Of a stretch of DNA of 64,000 bases, positions 20,451-30,785 are shown piece after piece. Source of the stretch: Phytophthora hibernalis (lineage: Eukaryota; Oomycota; Peronosporomycetes; Peronosporales; Peronosporaceae). The stretch is from the NCBI GenBank assembly GCA_012656075.1, contig JAAKBF010000343.1, positions 248,001 through 312,000 of the forward strand. Direction: 5' to 3'. The notes under the pieces were generated by a model. That model saw only the letters and a program-made list of their open reading frames with translations. It made no database searches and had not been told where the DNA came from. How positions within the stretch are numbered: the stretch's first letter is position 1; each line of letters opens with the position of its first letter. Both the position numbers and the translations under genes were made by a program.

Positions 20451-20792
20451 AGTCCTACGAGACCCCGACTGAGGTTGGTGGTCACTTGTGGTGCAACAAC
20501 TGCCATCGTGTTGAAGGTAAGAGTGGTGGTTGTGAGGAGTATTGACTAGTACTTTTCCTAGATAGAGGTTTAAGGACTTCTAGGAAAGGTTCGTGCATGC
20601 GTGCACTATTGTCCTTAACGGGTTCAAGTATAGTCAGTAGAAGTCTACGGGGTCTTACCGCTTGAGGAGCTTTCCCTACACAACAACACTAAATCAACAC
20701 GGATCACTCTGAAATTTCACTTGTACGTCACACATTGGACATAGTCTACTAGGACTTGGAGCAGATACATAACTCACGTTCTCTAAAGTCCT
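20451..20792. mobile_element. 330-base insertion with a 6-base direct repeat
   Basis: Compared with the left arm, bases 20457-20786 are extra. They are bordered by agtcct on each side (20451-20456 and 20787-20792). No clear inverted termini and no TG...CA ends were seen, so it could be a worn solo LTR or a small DNA element. No protein domain. Confidence 0.65.
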
Positions 20793-20901
20793 TTGAGCGC
20801 GTGGTAAAAGCTTGACGTGGCTGCTGTCGAGGGCTGCTACGACAGTGTCGCTGACGTCAAAGGTAGTCGTGTCGCTGCTACTTCCGTCGTTGGTGGCGGT
20901 G

Positions 20902-20906
20902 CCGCC
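20902..20906 (+). repeat. 5-base target duplication of the copia element, left
   Basis: ccgcc, repeated at 26373-26377. The left arm has a single copy at the equivalent place. Confidence 0.9.
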
Positions 20907-21291
20907 TGTAAAGCGGAACGCTCCTGCATCTCCGCCAGCGGCGGTTAGACCACTGTGGGTAGCCGACATGCTACCCATAAATATGAGAAATGTATGCAAC
21001 TCCTCCTAAAACAGATATTTGTGGAGGTTTATCAAGTACTAAGGGAGTTCAGATCACTGAACTCTAGCCCATCTGGGCATACGGAGCAGAGAGTATCCTG
21101 CTCCTCCAATCGTGCGATGAGGACTAGTAGGCAGAGAAGCGAAGCGCGTCCGCGGACAAATTCCGAGGACGAGCTCAGTTTCCAATCTGCCTCAGACTGA
21201 TCACTCGTCTAGAGAACAGGTAGATAGGAATAACGGTATAAAATACACTGTAGTGAGCCTCCTACAACGTGTTGGTCTTTTCATTTTAACA
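20907..21291 (+). repeat. Left LTR of the copia element
   Basis: 385 bases, beginning tgtaaagcggaacgctcc and ending cattttaaca. Matches 25988-26372 with about eleven differences. Confidence 0.93.
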
Positions 21292-21302
21292 TTTTAAGTA
21301 AG

Positions 21303-22305
21303 ATGAGCAAGCCAAGGACCTCGGTGGCCGACAAGTTAGCCTTTCATGGCAAGAAATCCTCTTTGCGGAGTGGAAGGACAAGGTTCGGGCTCATCTGGTC
21401 GCGCGCAGCGATGCGCTGCTCGTTGCCGAGCTGCAAGCAGGCAGACGGGCCCCAGTGGCTCGTTACGAAGACGCGCTCGTGCGGGAACCGGTTCTAGACG
21501 AGCCAGCCGAAGGTGTCTCTGCGCAAGAGACGGGCTGCAAGATGCTTTTATAAGGCAGCAGTCGTCGTACATCAAGGACCTGCTCAACTTAACGCTGCCG
21601 GCTGGATTTGCCGATGAGCAGTTGATGCAGCAGCCGGTCCATGTGATCTGGCGCGCATTGGGAAAACGCTACGGGCTCAACACTACGTCCGGCGTCGTAG
21701 AGCTGGTGCAGAAATTTGAGAGAATTGCCAGCTTCGACTTCAAGAGTGTTGCGCACCTCTTCCAGCAACTTAAGGCTGCGAGAGACCAAGTCAACAGAAA
21801 CAGCTGCGAGACTTTGATGACTGGGCTCATCTCTCGGCAGATCATGCTAATCAAGGTGCTGGCTCTGTGGGGTCTGGGATCGACTTTACGCCCGAAGAGT
21901 TCACGATCGAGAAATTGGAGACCAAGCTGGTGGCCATCTTTGGCAACAAGAGCCGGGCCGATATCGAAGGACTCACCAAGGCGGCGCACGTCAACCATGT
22001 TGACGCCACGACTACCACGTCGAAAGGCAGCGCGCTTGGCAAAGAAAGGCCGCGCCTGTTCCTGTTTAGGACCTGCACTACAATGTGGGCATCCGGTCGT
22101 GCTACTACTGCGCCGGTGTTCACAACGACATGAACGACATCGGGCCGCATCTGACGGCAGATTGCCCCAAGATGAAGCTCGACCGTACCGGGCCGTTTAA
22201 GGTGTTCCGTCGGAACATACTGGAGGGCGCCAACAAGCAAGAGCGCCTGGACCTTGCAGCTCTGGCCAAGATGGGCAAGGGTAGAAAGTCCAACGGCAAG
22301 AGCTA
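21303..22305 (+). pseudogene. Copia gag (frameshifted)
   Basis: The ATG at 21303 (MSKPRTSVADKLAFHGK) opens 11 bases after the LTR. The gag body continues after a frameshift near 21500 (LQDAFIRQQSSYIKDLLNL and VIWRALGKRYGL) and after another near 21830 (FTPEEFTIEKLETKLVAIFG). It ends with a zinc knuckle CYYCAGVHND...HLTADC (C-x2-C and H-x4-C, about 22090-22160) and a basic tail before the stop near 22303. It would form the virus-like particle of the retroelement and bind its RNA. At least three frameshifts break it. Confidence 0.85.
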
Positions 22306-25124
22306 GGGCAAAGGCAAGGGCAAAGTCAAGGCGAGGAGCGACGCACCACCGCGTGAGCCCCGTCTACAGGAAGTCCAAGCTGACGCCGTGCAGACGAATG
22401 CGCCGGCTAGTCCCGTCGTTTCAGTGAGCCCGTCCAGCTCCATCAGGCTGCCGCTGACGCCTGGCTCTGAGGGGATGGTCGATATCGACCCAATGGACAC
22501 GGACGCGCCTATGATCTCCTTCGACATGGGCGTTACCGCCGGCGAAGTTCGCAACGTCCAGGCTGAAGTCGAGAAGATTTCGCAGGACATGAACCAGATG
22601 GAGATGGCGCTGGAGGACAAGGTAAGGGCATATTTCCCGTGTTTGCTTGAGTCAGGGGTGGGTTTAACCAAAGATTCGTGGGTGTTGGACTCAGGATACG
22701 GTTTCGGCTTGACTGGTGGCGCGTCGAAGTTCGTAGTCAAGAGACCCGACTCAGGATACACATTTACATTTGCACAGGGGTCTAAACATTCGAATACACA
22801 CATTGGAACAGTGAAACTGTTTTTCCATGGGCCAGGAGGTATCCGGCCCTTTCTGTTCGAAAATATTGCATTGGTACCCAACGCCAAGTCAAATATTCTG
22901 AGTGAATATTGGCTTAAGAGAGAAGGTTATCAAATGTTTGGATCTCCAACAGGAGAGTACAAATTTGTACTGTATGAGAATAGTTTAGCGTTTGTGGCTA
23001 GGGCTATAAGTGGTGCGTACTATTTACAGCACCAAACGACTAAGCAACGCCAGCAACTGTGCAATGCAGTAAAACTGCGCCCTGTAAGCCACTGGCACTG
23101 CCAGGAAGTGGGAAAGTAGAGGGAATACTGTGTGAGTGGCACATGAAACTCGGCCATCTTAACAAAGACTCGGTAATTGACATGTTGAGCAAGAAATTAG
23201 TTGTTGGAATGCCTACGCTCCCAGTAACAGAATTGAGAAAGATACCATTCTTTTGTACAACATGCACAGAGATGAAGAAGCGGAGGATGTCCTACCGCAA
23301 TTCGAAGGGTTCGAGAGACAAACAGCCCATCAGCACCATTCATATGGACACAAATGGCCCTATGAAAACTATGGGAGTGTTCGGAAGCCTGGGAACGATC
23401 CGATACTTCCTAAGTATCATTGGTGACAACACATCTTGGCGTTGGACTTTGTACTACGCAGTAAGAAAGAGGTGTTTGAGAAGGTAGATGAGCTTCTACT
23501 GCAGCTAGAACGTGAGGGAAAGTTCACCATTCGTCGGATTAGATCTGATGGTGGTACCGAATTTGTAAACGCCGCGTTTAAAAGCTTCTGTAAAGGGAAG
23601 GGCATTGATTTCAGACATCGAATCCGTACTCCCCGAAGAGAATGGAGCTGCAGAGCGCGACCATCAGAGTAAACTCGACCCAGTACGCTGTGCATTGAAA
23701 GATGCAGCCATGGATCATAGATGGTGGCCCGAAGCTCTCATGTACATGACATATGTGCAGAACCGCACTCCTATGAGCCGCCTAGGAAACAAGACACCGT
23801 ATGAGATGGTAAGCGGGACACCACCTAATGTGAGCAATCTACCGGTTTGGGGATCTGTGTGCTTTGCACACGTTCCCGCAGCTCTGAGAAAAGACAAAAA
23901 CTGTCCTCAAGAGCCATAAAGTGCCTGTTTCTAGGGATGTCGGAGGAAACTAAGGGTTACAGACTTTGGGACATGTACAGTAACAGACTCATCTTGTCCA
24001 GAGATGTGCTCTTCGATACAACCAATGCTGCTGATATGATTCAGCGAGCATTTAGACAAGACGAAGAAATCGTCACAACTAAATTTGCCGCGCGAGAGTC
24101 CCCCGCAGCAAAACGAGTGAAATCACCTGCCGCCGAGATTATCGAGGCAGTGGGAGTCGAATCACCTGCTAACCAGACTACGGAAGCAGTGGGAGCTGAA
24201 GCACCTGCAATTGAGTCTACTGGAGCAGTGGGAGATACACGTAAACGACGACGTGTGGGACTCGTGGAGGCACAACCGCGCCGTGAACCGCGACCACGTC
24301 GAGAGACTAAGAAACCGAAACGATACCAGGACTGTCAGTGTTTCCAGGCGATGATAGACAAGACCATTAGTCAGACTTCACTGGGACACAAAGTGCCTAC
24401 ACCCCGGTCACTGAAAGAAGCCATGAACGGGCCTCATAGAGAACAATGGAAGCAAGCCCTTGAGCTTGAGTTTGACTCTATGATTGAGAAGAGGACGTGG
24501 AAACTCGTACCACTGACACCTGGGCGAAAAGCTTTGCACTGTCATTGGGTACGAGTAGTAAAGTATAACGCTGACGGAACTGTCGAGCGATTCAAGGCAC
24601 GCCTCGTCGCACAAGGCAATCACCAAGAGTATGGGGTTGACTATGATAAAATATACGCACCAGTGGTGCGATTTGAGTCGCTACGCCTAGTTTTGGCTAT
24701 TGGGACCATATTGGACTGTCATATCCACCAAATGGATGTCCATACAGCATTCCTCAATGGTACAATGGAAGGAGAGCAAACGATCTACATGAGGCAACCT
24801 CATGGTTTTGCGAAGCGAGGCTACGAGAATCTAGTCTGTGAACTTCAAAAGAGCATATATGGTTTGAAGCAAACCCCTCGTATGTGGTATAGAGTCCTTC
24901 ATACCTTCTTAACATCGATGGGTTTTGCACGCTGCCACAAAGAGTTTTGCATCTACGTGCAAAAAGTGGGAGAAGAATGGCTTATAGTCGTGGTATATGT
25001 TGACAATTTAACGATCATGTCGCGGGATATGAGTCTGATCGACAAGCTCAAAGTAGAGCTGTCAAATCGGTTCAAAATGAAGGATCTGGGTGACATCCAC
25101 TACATTCTGAAAATGGAGGTATAG
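22306..25124 (+). pseudogene. Copia pol: protease, integrase, reverse transcriptase (frameshifted)
   Basis: In order: aspartic protease (22388-23119, WVLDSGYGFGLTGG with the DSG active site), the pre-integrase zinc region (WHMKLGHLNKDSVIDML and a CTTC pair), and the integrase core (23290-23920, IHMDTNGPMKT, IRRIRSDGGTEFVNAAFKSF, then PEENGAAERDHQ). The reverse transcriptase (23847-25124) has WVRVVKYNADGTVERFKARL, VARQG-type LVAQGNHQEYG and YVDNLTIMSR. The usual YVDD box reads YVDN, losing the second catalytic Asp. Frameshifts near 23110, 23460, 23630 and 23880 and a tag stop at 25122 show inactivity. Copies host genome RNA into DNA in active relatives. Confidence 0.92.
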
Positions 25125-25925
25125 CGCAAGAGGGACCAGCGCGTGATGATGATCTCACAACGTAAATACATTGCGGAGCTGATCACTAAGTATAATATGG
25201 TCAATAGCTCGCCTGTGATGACACCACAAGTTTCTGGCCTCACACTAGAGGCAGAAACAAAGTTGAGCGCAGAACAGATTGCTGCGCAGCCTTATGACTG
25301 CAGAGGCATCGTTGGATCACTCCAATATTTAGTCCGTTGGGACAAGACCGGACATTGCTAATGCAGTTAGAGAACTGAGTAAGTTTCTATCATGCTACAA
25401 CCGTACACATTGGGATGCGGCTAGACGGGTACTCAAATACTTGAAAGGGACGTCGACGTACGGTCTGTTTCTCGATGGGAAAAGAGAGGCGTGACTTACG
25501 AAGTGTACACAGACGTGAGCTACGCGTGTCAACCGAAAGAACGCAAATCTGTTACCGGCTATGTGATTCAGATGGCTGGTACTAGTGTATCATGGTGTAG
25601 TAGCAAACAGGGAGGCGTATCGCTCTCAACTGCAGAGGCAGAACTCATCGCACTGAGTGAAGGAGCCAAAGAAAGTGAGTGGCTATGGCATCTCCTGAAC
25701 GAGATGGGATTTCCTCAAAAGGTTCCCGTACAAGTATGGTGTGACAGCAATGCTGCTATCAGTATTGTTAAGAACCCCGGATACCACAAGGCCAACAAAC
25801 ACATTGAGATTAGTATCTCTTTACGAGAGACCTTGTTGAGCTTGGCAGGCTCAAGATTACCTACTGCTCAACCACAGAGATGACAGCAGACATTCTTACG
25901 AAGGCACTGTCAACTAAACAGTTTT
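25125..25925 (+). pseudogene. Copia pol 3' part with RNase H
   Basis: After the stop the frame continues (25143-25361, YIAELITKYNMVNSSPVMTP and GIVGSLQYLV), then after a frameshift AVRELSKFLSCYNRTHWD. The RNase H follows (25491-25883): YTDVSYACQPKERKSVTGYV, LSTAEAELIALSEGAKE and VWCDSNAAISIVKNPGYHK carry its acidic residues. It ends in DILTKALS-like sequence near 25900, shortly before the polypurine tract. Confidence 0.9.
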
Positions 25926-25987
25926 AAAAGCTAAGAGAGAAGCTAGGACTTCGAGATCTTGGACTTATCCCTAGTACTTAGTGGGAG

Positions 25988-26372
25988 TGTTGAGCGGAAC
26001 GCTCCTGCATTTCCGCCAGCGGCGGTTAGACCACTGTGGGTAGCCGACATGCTACCCATAAATATGAGAAATGTATGCAACTCCTCCTAAAACAGATATT
26101 TGTGGAGGTTTATCAAGTACTAAGGGAGTTCAGATCACTGAACTCTAGCCCATCTGGGCATACGGAGCAGAGAGTATCCTGCTCCTCCAATCGTGCGACG
26201 AGGACTAGTAGGCAGAGAAGCGAAGCACGTCCGCGGATAAGTTCCGAGGATGAGCTCAGTTTCCAATCTGCCTCAGACTGAGCACTCATCTAGAAAACAG
26301 GTAGATAGGAATAACGGTATAAAATACACTGTAGTGAGCCTCCTACAACGTGTTGGTCTTTTCATTTTAACA
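25988..26372 (+). repeat. Right LTR of the copia element
   Basis: 385 bases beginning tgttgagcggaacgctcc and ending cattttaaca, preceded by the purine tract at 25979-25987. Confidence 0.93.
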
Positions 26373-27093
26373 CCGCCGCTGTTACTGCCATCGTTAGTGT
26401 CGGTGTCAGCTCCAACCCGATCGATTTCACCACAACTGCTCATTTCAAAACCGAATCCACCACCCCATCACCAACCGCAACACCGCAAGCCGAATGACCC
26501 GCCGCGCAAGAGTTCGCGTCGCTCGAGAAGGTGCTCAACCAGACCGCGGAACGTGATCGCTTTTTGCAAGAGTATCTGTGTTAGCCATTGACATGTGCAG
26601 TAATTTTCTCACAGAGGTACATGTACCTCTTTAATAGAGGAATTCCCTCACTCTACCACTATTAAGCTAATCGTGGTATGAAAGGCACTCTTAAAAATGG
26701 AAAGGTGAGGGAATATTTCAAGTATAGTAAACCTAAGGTATATGTACTGGAATGATTTGGCCAAATGTTACGCTGGACGTGTTTTTTTACTCATATCGCC
26801 TCGTACTGGCAAGTGCTGCGGCCAAACTGAGTGCAGAATACATGTTTTACATGTATTAATAATATTGGTACATGGATGAGCTGGCAGTCAGTATAAGTGA
26901 GCGGTTTTTTAGCAATAGTATTCTCAATTACCTTGACAGTGGAGTCATCGGTTGATAGAGTAGCTACTACAGCATTGCATTGTACCTTGTAACCTCTTTC
27001 TTGTCCCGGTAAAAAGCTGGAGCAAATACAAACGTCGGTCGTCGATGAAATCTAGTGAAACATTAACAGCCCCCTAGAAATAGCTGGCTCATT
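26373..27093 (-). repeat. 1.1-kb inverted repeat, right arm (outer part)
   Basis: Starts with the right copy of the ccgcc target duplication (26373-26377) and continues as the reverse complement of 12610 back to 11903. It ends at aatagctggctcatta (27093). Outside it lies unrelated DNA. Confidence 0.85.
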
Positions 27094-27600
27094 ATTTTTT
27101 TGCACGACACCTCAGTCTTGTTTAGGCACTTGCTTTTCTGTGATTTACATTTTACACCATTTAGTAAGGTACGATACGAAAACATGCGTTCAAGTCCTAC
27201 AGTTACTTGCCGCATGAGAAAACATCCGTTCAGCTACTTGCAGCATAGGTAAAATAGTCGGTATGGCCCCTGAAATGGCTGACGCGTATTCCTGGTGTGA
27301 ACTGAACATTTAACCTGTAAGACACGACCAATCTCTGTTTTAACGGATGAGACTACGCTTCTTCTTCACCAGTTCGTTTGGTAGGCACATTCGGTGCTGA
27401 ACCAGCTACGAATCCACTTTACTTATCCAAACTCACTTCTACCCACAAACTCGGGTCATTTTCATACCGAAAGTTGGATGTCAATTGTCATTCTTAATAA
27501 AGGTAAGGTGTGGGAATTTGGTCCAATTTCCCTCTTTTAAAGTGGCATGTAACATGTAGTACCGGTACAGTAGTATACATTTGTGCGTACAGGCACTAAT
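27094..27600. other. No recognisable gene
   Basis: AT-rich spacer between the inverted-repeat arm and the next mobile element. Nothing recognised. Confidence 0.5.
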
Positions 27601-27609
27601 ATTTATTCA
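27601..27609 (+). repeat. 9-base target-site duplication, left copy
   Basis: atttattca, identical to 29795-29803. Confidence 0.88.
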
Positions 27610-27659
27610 GGATGTTTATCGCCAGACTCCACAACCAGGGTTCGGTTGTAGTGACAATT

Positions 27660-28745
27660 TTGGATTAGTAGTGCTAATACTATACTAACGAGATCTGGAA
27701 ACGGACCTTAGCATTAGCATTAGTTAGGCCAGAGCGTTAGTATTAGCACTACTAATAGTACTACTAATGCTCTACTAACGCTACTAACGCGCTGCTTTCC
27801 AGATACGATGCTTGCTTTCTTCCAAGCCCCGGAGCTCAAGACAATTTTGGCGCAGTACCAGTTGGCGTTGAGCTCACTCATTGTCGGTCCTTCAGCGCAG
27901 CGAGCGCGTAGCGAATGATCAAACCGAAAAGACTCATTCTTGAAAAGCCGTTGAACAGACTCGTCCTAACCAAGTGTAAGCAAATTTTACAACCGAAGGA
28001 GATTTATCTTGTCTCAATTCGGCAAACCAGATGTACACGTCGATTTGCTGACAAAACTGCTCCACTTTCCAGAAATGAACTTTTCACTGTTTCTTTTTTG
28101 CATGCTGAACTTGAGTATGCCTTTTTCAAACGCCTCTTTGTTCCAGATCACTGTCTTCACAGAAGTACCTGTGGACGGATTTGCGGCAATAGAATCTGCG
28201 CATTTGTCGTCTTAATTTTAACGTGAAAGAGGTACAGCAGAAAAACACTACATTTACAATTTTACCTTTCCGAGAGACCCACGTCCGTTCAGGTGCGCAG
28301 CTCGTTACTGTCAAGTGAAGCCGTTAGTACAGCTAATCAAGTTAGTAGTCGGAAAAAGAGCGTTAGTAGTGCTATTAGTACTACTATCCTGATTTTGAAT
28401 TTGAATTTGTTGCGGTTTATAAGGCTAACTGCTCCCGAAGTCGCGCTCAGCTGCAACTTCGCCTATGGAGGGCGGGTTCCTAGGAACACGTATCCACGGC
28501 AGTAGCCTATGATACCCATTGAAGGATTTTCAAAGGCTGCGCATGGTGGGTGATTTGATGCGCTCTCCCGCTTTCGTTTCTCTTATCCCTCGCTAGCCTT
28601 CGTACGCGAATCAATCCATGAGCTGTACCAAGAGTGCTTGTTCCTGGGAGGCCGTGCATCTCCATGCAGCGTTTACAATCATTATCATTAGTAGTAGTAG
28701 TGCTATTAGGACTACTAACACTACTAATGAGCTCACTACTACCAA
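27660..28745. repeat. Fold-back arms with clustered ACTAAT/ATTAGT words
   Basis: 27660-27790 and the reverse complement of 28680-28745 share an arm with gattagtagtg and dense actaata/gttagta repeats. A third cluster lies at 28318-28385. They can form a large imperfect hairpin. Confidence 0.6.
27915..28226 (+). other. Unrecognised coding-like stretch in the MULE-like element
   Basis: Two overlapping plus-strand frames are open here. One reads SQFGKPDVHVDLLTKLLHFP. I recognise no domain, and it is probably captured or accidental sequence. Confidence 0.2.
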
Positions 28746-29099
28746 ACCCTGTCCACAACGAAGGAGGCCAGACTCCACAACGAACAAAAATCGTTTGATT
28801 GGCTAAAATAAGCTCTGACATTGACTTCATGGTGAACGGCGAACGATGTGCCATTAGCTACAGCGCGAAGGCGTCGCTATGATGATCACGGTAAAAAGAA
28901 GATCACGTTTAGGTGGGCAAATTTTCGTGGTGCACGGCATGCTCCAATTCTAGCTCACGGCGCAACACATCACCCCGCATGGCCGCACACTTTGCTTCAA
29001 ACCCAGTCACTTTCAGCGAGTTGTATATCGACCTGAGACTGGCGTGAGCGCAGTTAACTGGCAAGCGGTTCATCTTATTCTGGAGATTCTGGTTCTGGT

Positions 29100-29607
29100 T
29101 TTTGGCTTCTCAGTCACGAGAACTCTCGTCAGCCTTTGCGGCGTTTGAAGCCCCGCCAACTCACCTCGTAGTCGGGTTTGTCAGCTACAAGCTCATTCAT
29201 TTAGATGAATGGGAGTCAAGGGCACATCACTCGACCAAGAACACACCATCAACGCATTGGCAGCGAAGCGGCTTGAATGCCGTCTGAATCTCCCACCCCA
29301 CGCCGACTTTCATCCGCGTCAACGAACACAATCTAAGCAGCAATGGGGACAAATAGCAGGTCCGCTATCACGCTCGCAGTTGACAACGCCGCTGCAAGAT
29401 GCACTTGATGGCAACAGTATCACCTTTGTGTTGATGGTTCTGAGTCCGGGTGACATGGCATGCTCAGCAGCTACGTTACAGCTCGGCAAAATGCTTTCCT
29501 CGTGTGTGCACGTTTCCGTAGTGGACAACGACATGCTACGCGGCTTTCCCCAACGCCAGCACATGATTCAAAGCCGCTTACATCGGTATCTGCCACTTCA
29601 GCAATGA
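29100..29607 (+). pseudogene. Kinesin-motor-like fragment captured by the MULE-like element
   Basis: The plus strand (29209-29607) reads LSRSQLTTPLQDALDGNSIT, then FVLMVLSPGD and AATLQLGKML. This follows the order of the kinesin motor C-terminal part (S-KLT-LLQDSLGGNS-T, then a beta strand with SP.D, then a TL..L.FA helix). In the previous frame (29102-29287), THLVVGFVSYKLIHLDEWES resembles the SSRSH and LVDLAGSE region, joined by a frameshift. The ATPase N-terminal half (P-loop) is absent. Kinesins move along microtubules. This fragment of about 150 residues cannot, and it is best read as a transduplicated host piece. Confidence 0.5.
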
Positions 29608-29794
29608 ATAAAGAGCAGTGTAGATTCTGGTTTGTACCTGTAACACGCGTCGAGGTGACAGCCACATTCGCGCAGGCCTCGCTAGGCCGCCGTGCAGGCA
29701 CTGCGAGGCGCTAGCTTGAAGTCAATGCCAGAGCTTATTTTAGCCAATCAAACAATTTTTGTTCGTTCATTGTGGAGTCTGGCGATAAACATCC

Positions 29795-29803
29795 ATTTAT
29801 TCA
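29795..29803 (+). repeat. 9-base target-site duplication, right copy
   Basis: atttattca, identical to 27601-27609. Confidence 0.88.
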
Positions 29804-30088
29804 TACCTATCCGTTTGACAGCGCGGATAATACTACTATAAGCTTATGTCTAAAGTGAATCTATAATATTCAATTTCCCTCGTCGGGTAAAAAGCTTTCA
29901 AGTGGTCGTTTGAAGAGAACTTCAATTTGTGTTATCAACTAACCCTAGGCGAGTTTTCTTCTACAGTACTGCGCTCTCGAGTTTCCCAGACACGTAGAAC
30001 GCGGCAAGCCCCCCTTCGCCTATTGTGACCTCAGTTGAGTGGCGTTGTGGGGAATACTTCAAGTCCTGGCTACTTGAAAACACGCCTC
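29804..30088. other. No recognisable gene
   Basis: Spacer downstream of RXLR locus A. Nothing recognised. Confidence 0.4.
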
Positions 30089-30464
30089 TTATCCATGGAT
30101 ACGCCGGAACGCTGCGTACTTCTCGGCGATGGTCTCCGGTACATGTATGTAGGCGGTGGCCGCGTCTATTCCTTGCTTTTTCCACTTTTTGAACATTTTG
30201 AAGCGGAAAATGTCATCCGCCTTCATCTTATATAGATTCAACGCTTCGAACCAGTTTCTCTCTTCTTCGTCGTATTCGGGAAGTTTGCCTTCGTCATCAT
30301 CCGTTTGGTGACTTCGAAGCAATCTCTTGTCCTCACCAGCGAGAACATGCGAGGAGGAAACAACGTCCACTTTTGACTCACTGGTCTGATCGGCCTTTGA
30401 CACCGCTGTGCCACTTGCAAGGAGGACACCCACAAAACACAAGTGTCGTGATGAAGAGACGCAT
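30089..30464 (-). pseudogene. RXLR effector locus A, frameshifted in the signal peptide
   Basis: The ATG at 30464 begins a signal peptide (MRLFITTLVF), but compared with its paralogue at 15712 two bases are missing a few codons later. The downstream frame is therefore reached only from a non-ATG upstream start. That frame has VGVLLASGTAVSKADQ, then RLLR (30314-30325) and a dEER motif EEER (about 30257-30268). The effector region has RFKMFKKWKKQGIDAATAYI and ends in AEKYAAFRRIHG, one WY-like unit. With the frameshift no secreted protein is made, unless the base loss is an assembly error. Its promoter region matches that of locus B. Confidence 0.78.
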
Positions 30465-30649
30465 GGCTGGATGTTGGTTGTTGGGTTTGGAGGTGAAATT
30501 GAGGAATGATAAATGCGGCAGTTGTACGTCGCCCCCAAACAAAAATATGTTGACGAACCTAAGTAAGACAGCGTCAAACAAAATGATGCTTACGAACCTA
30601 AGTACCATTCGCGATTTAATCACACCATTGGAAAATGGCATCTTTCGAG
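30465..30649 (-). promoter_or_regulatory. Upstream region of RXLR locus A, shared with locus B
   Basis: About 140 bases above the ATG match 15590-15711 (blocks gttcgtcaacatattttt, atttatcattcct and cacctcca...acccaacaaccaacatcc). Locus A has an extra run near 30515-30545. This shared stretch probably holds the effector promoter. Confidence 0.5.
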
Positions 30650-30785
30650 CTATCTCGGAATATAATCCTCAATTAATTCTCACCCCCAGGTGGGAATAAA
30701 AGCCTCGTCGGTGAATAAACCACCGGCCAATCAGCATCGCTTCTTTTATTCCGAGACCCAGACACCGACGGGGAAACCAGGGCCT
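30650..30785 (-). repeat. Terminal fragment of the mariner-like family of 2095-4170
   Basis: Read on the minus strand it contains cgtcggtgtctgggtct, then cggaataaaagaagcgatgc, and matches the left end of the 2095-4170 element over more than 100 bases (to ttccgagatag). No partner terminus was found nearby, so it is a solo end, directly upstream of RXLR locus A. Confidence 0.75.

Larger units (their letters stand above)
19752..20906 (-). repeat. 1.1-kb inverted repeat, right arm (first part)
   Basis: The reverse complement of the left arm resumes here: 19755-19807 matches 12960-13000, 20205-20456 matches about 12735-12980, and 20787-20906 matches about 12610-12735. It is broken by inserts at 19808-20204 and 20457-20786 and then by the copia element. 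Confidence 0.8.
20907..26372 (+). mobile_element. Ty1/copia LTR retrotransposon, complete in structure, 5.47 kb
   Basis: Two 385-base LTRs (20907-21291 and 25988-26372) start tgt and end ttttaaca, and differ at about eleven positions (roughly 97% identical by eye). A purine-rich tract, tagtgggag, lies just before the right LTR. The internal order is gag, protease, integrase, reverse transcriptase, RNase H, which is the copia order. The element is bounded by ccgcc duplications, and the empty site is visible in the left inverted-repeat arm, so the insertion point is exact. Frameshifts in gag, integrase and RNase H plus a stop after the reverse transcriptase make it non-autonomous. Confidence 0.95.
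27610..29794. mobile_element. Non-autonomous MULE-like element with captured sequence, 2.19 kb
   Basis: The ends are perfect 25-base inverted repeats (27610-27634 and 29770-29794) that begin ggatgtttatcgccagactc. They are flanked by a perfect 9-base direct repeat, atttattca, the Mutator signature. No transposase is present. An inverted partial copy of the right terminus sits inside (about 28765-28830), and the left third has fold-back arms rich in actaata/tagtagt words (27660-27790 and 28680-28740), so the element is composite. It carries a kinesin-motor-like fragment (29100-29607) and an unidentified coding-like stretch (27915-28220). Confidence 0.88.

Noticed and set aside
11890..27100. Arms as proven terminal inverted repeats of one transposon
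   Set aside because: No target duplication was found outside the arms and no transposase belongs to them, so two chance-facing copies cannot be excluded.
30465..30577. A 162-codon intact RXLR protein starting at 30577
   Set aside because: That start is a non-ATG codon in promoter sequence shared with locus B. The true ATG at 30464 is out of frame.
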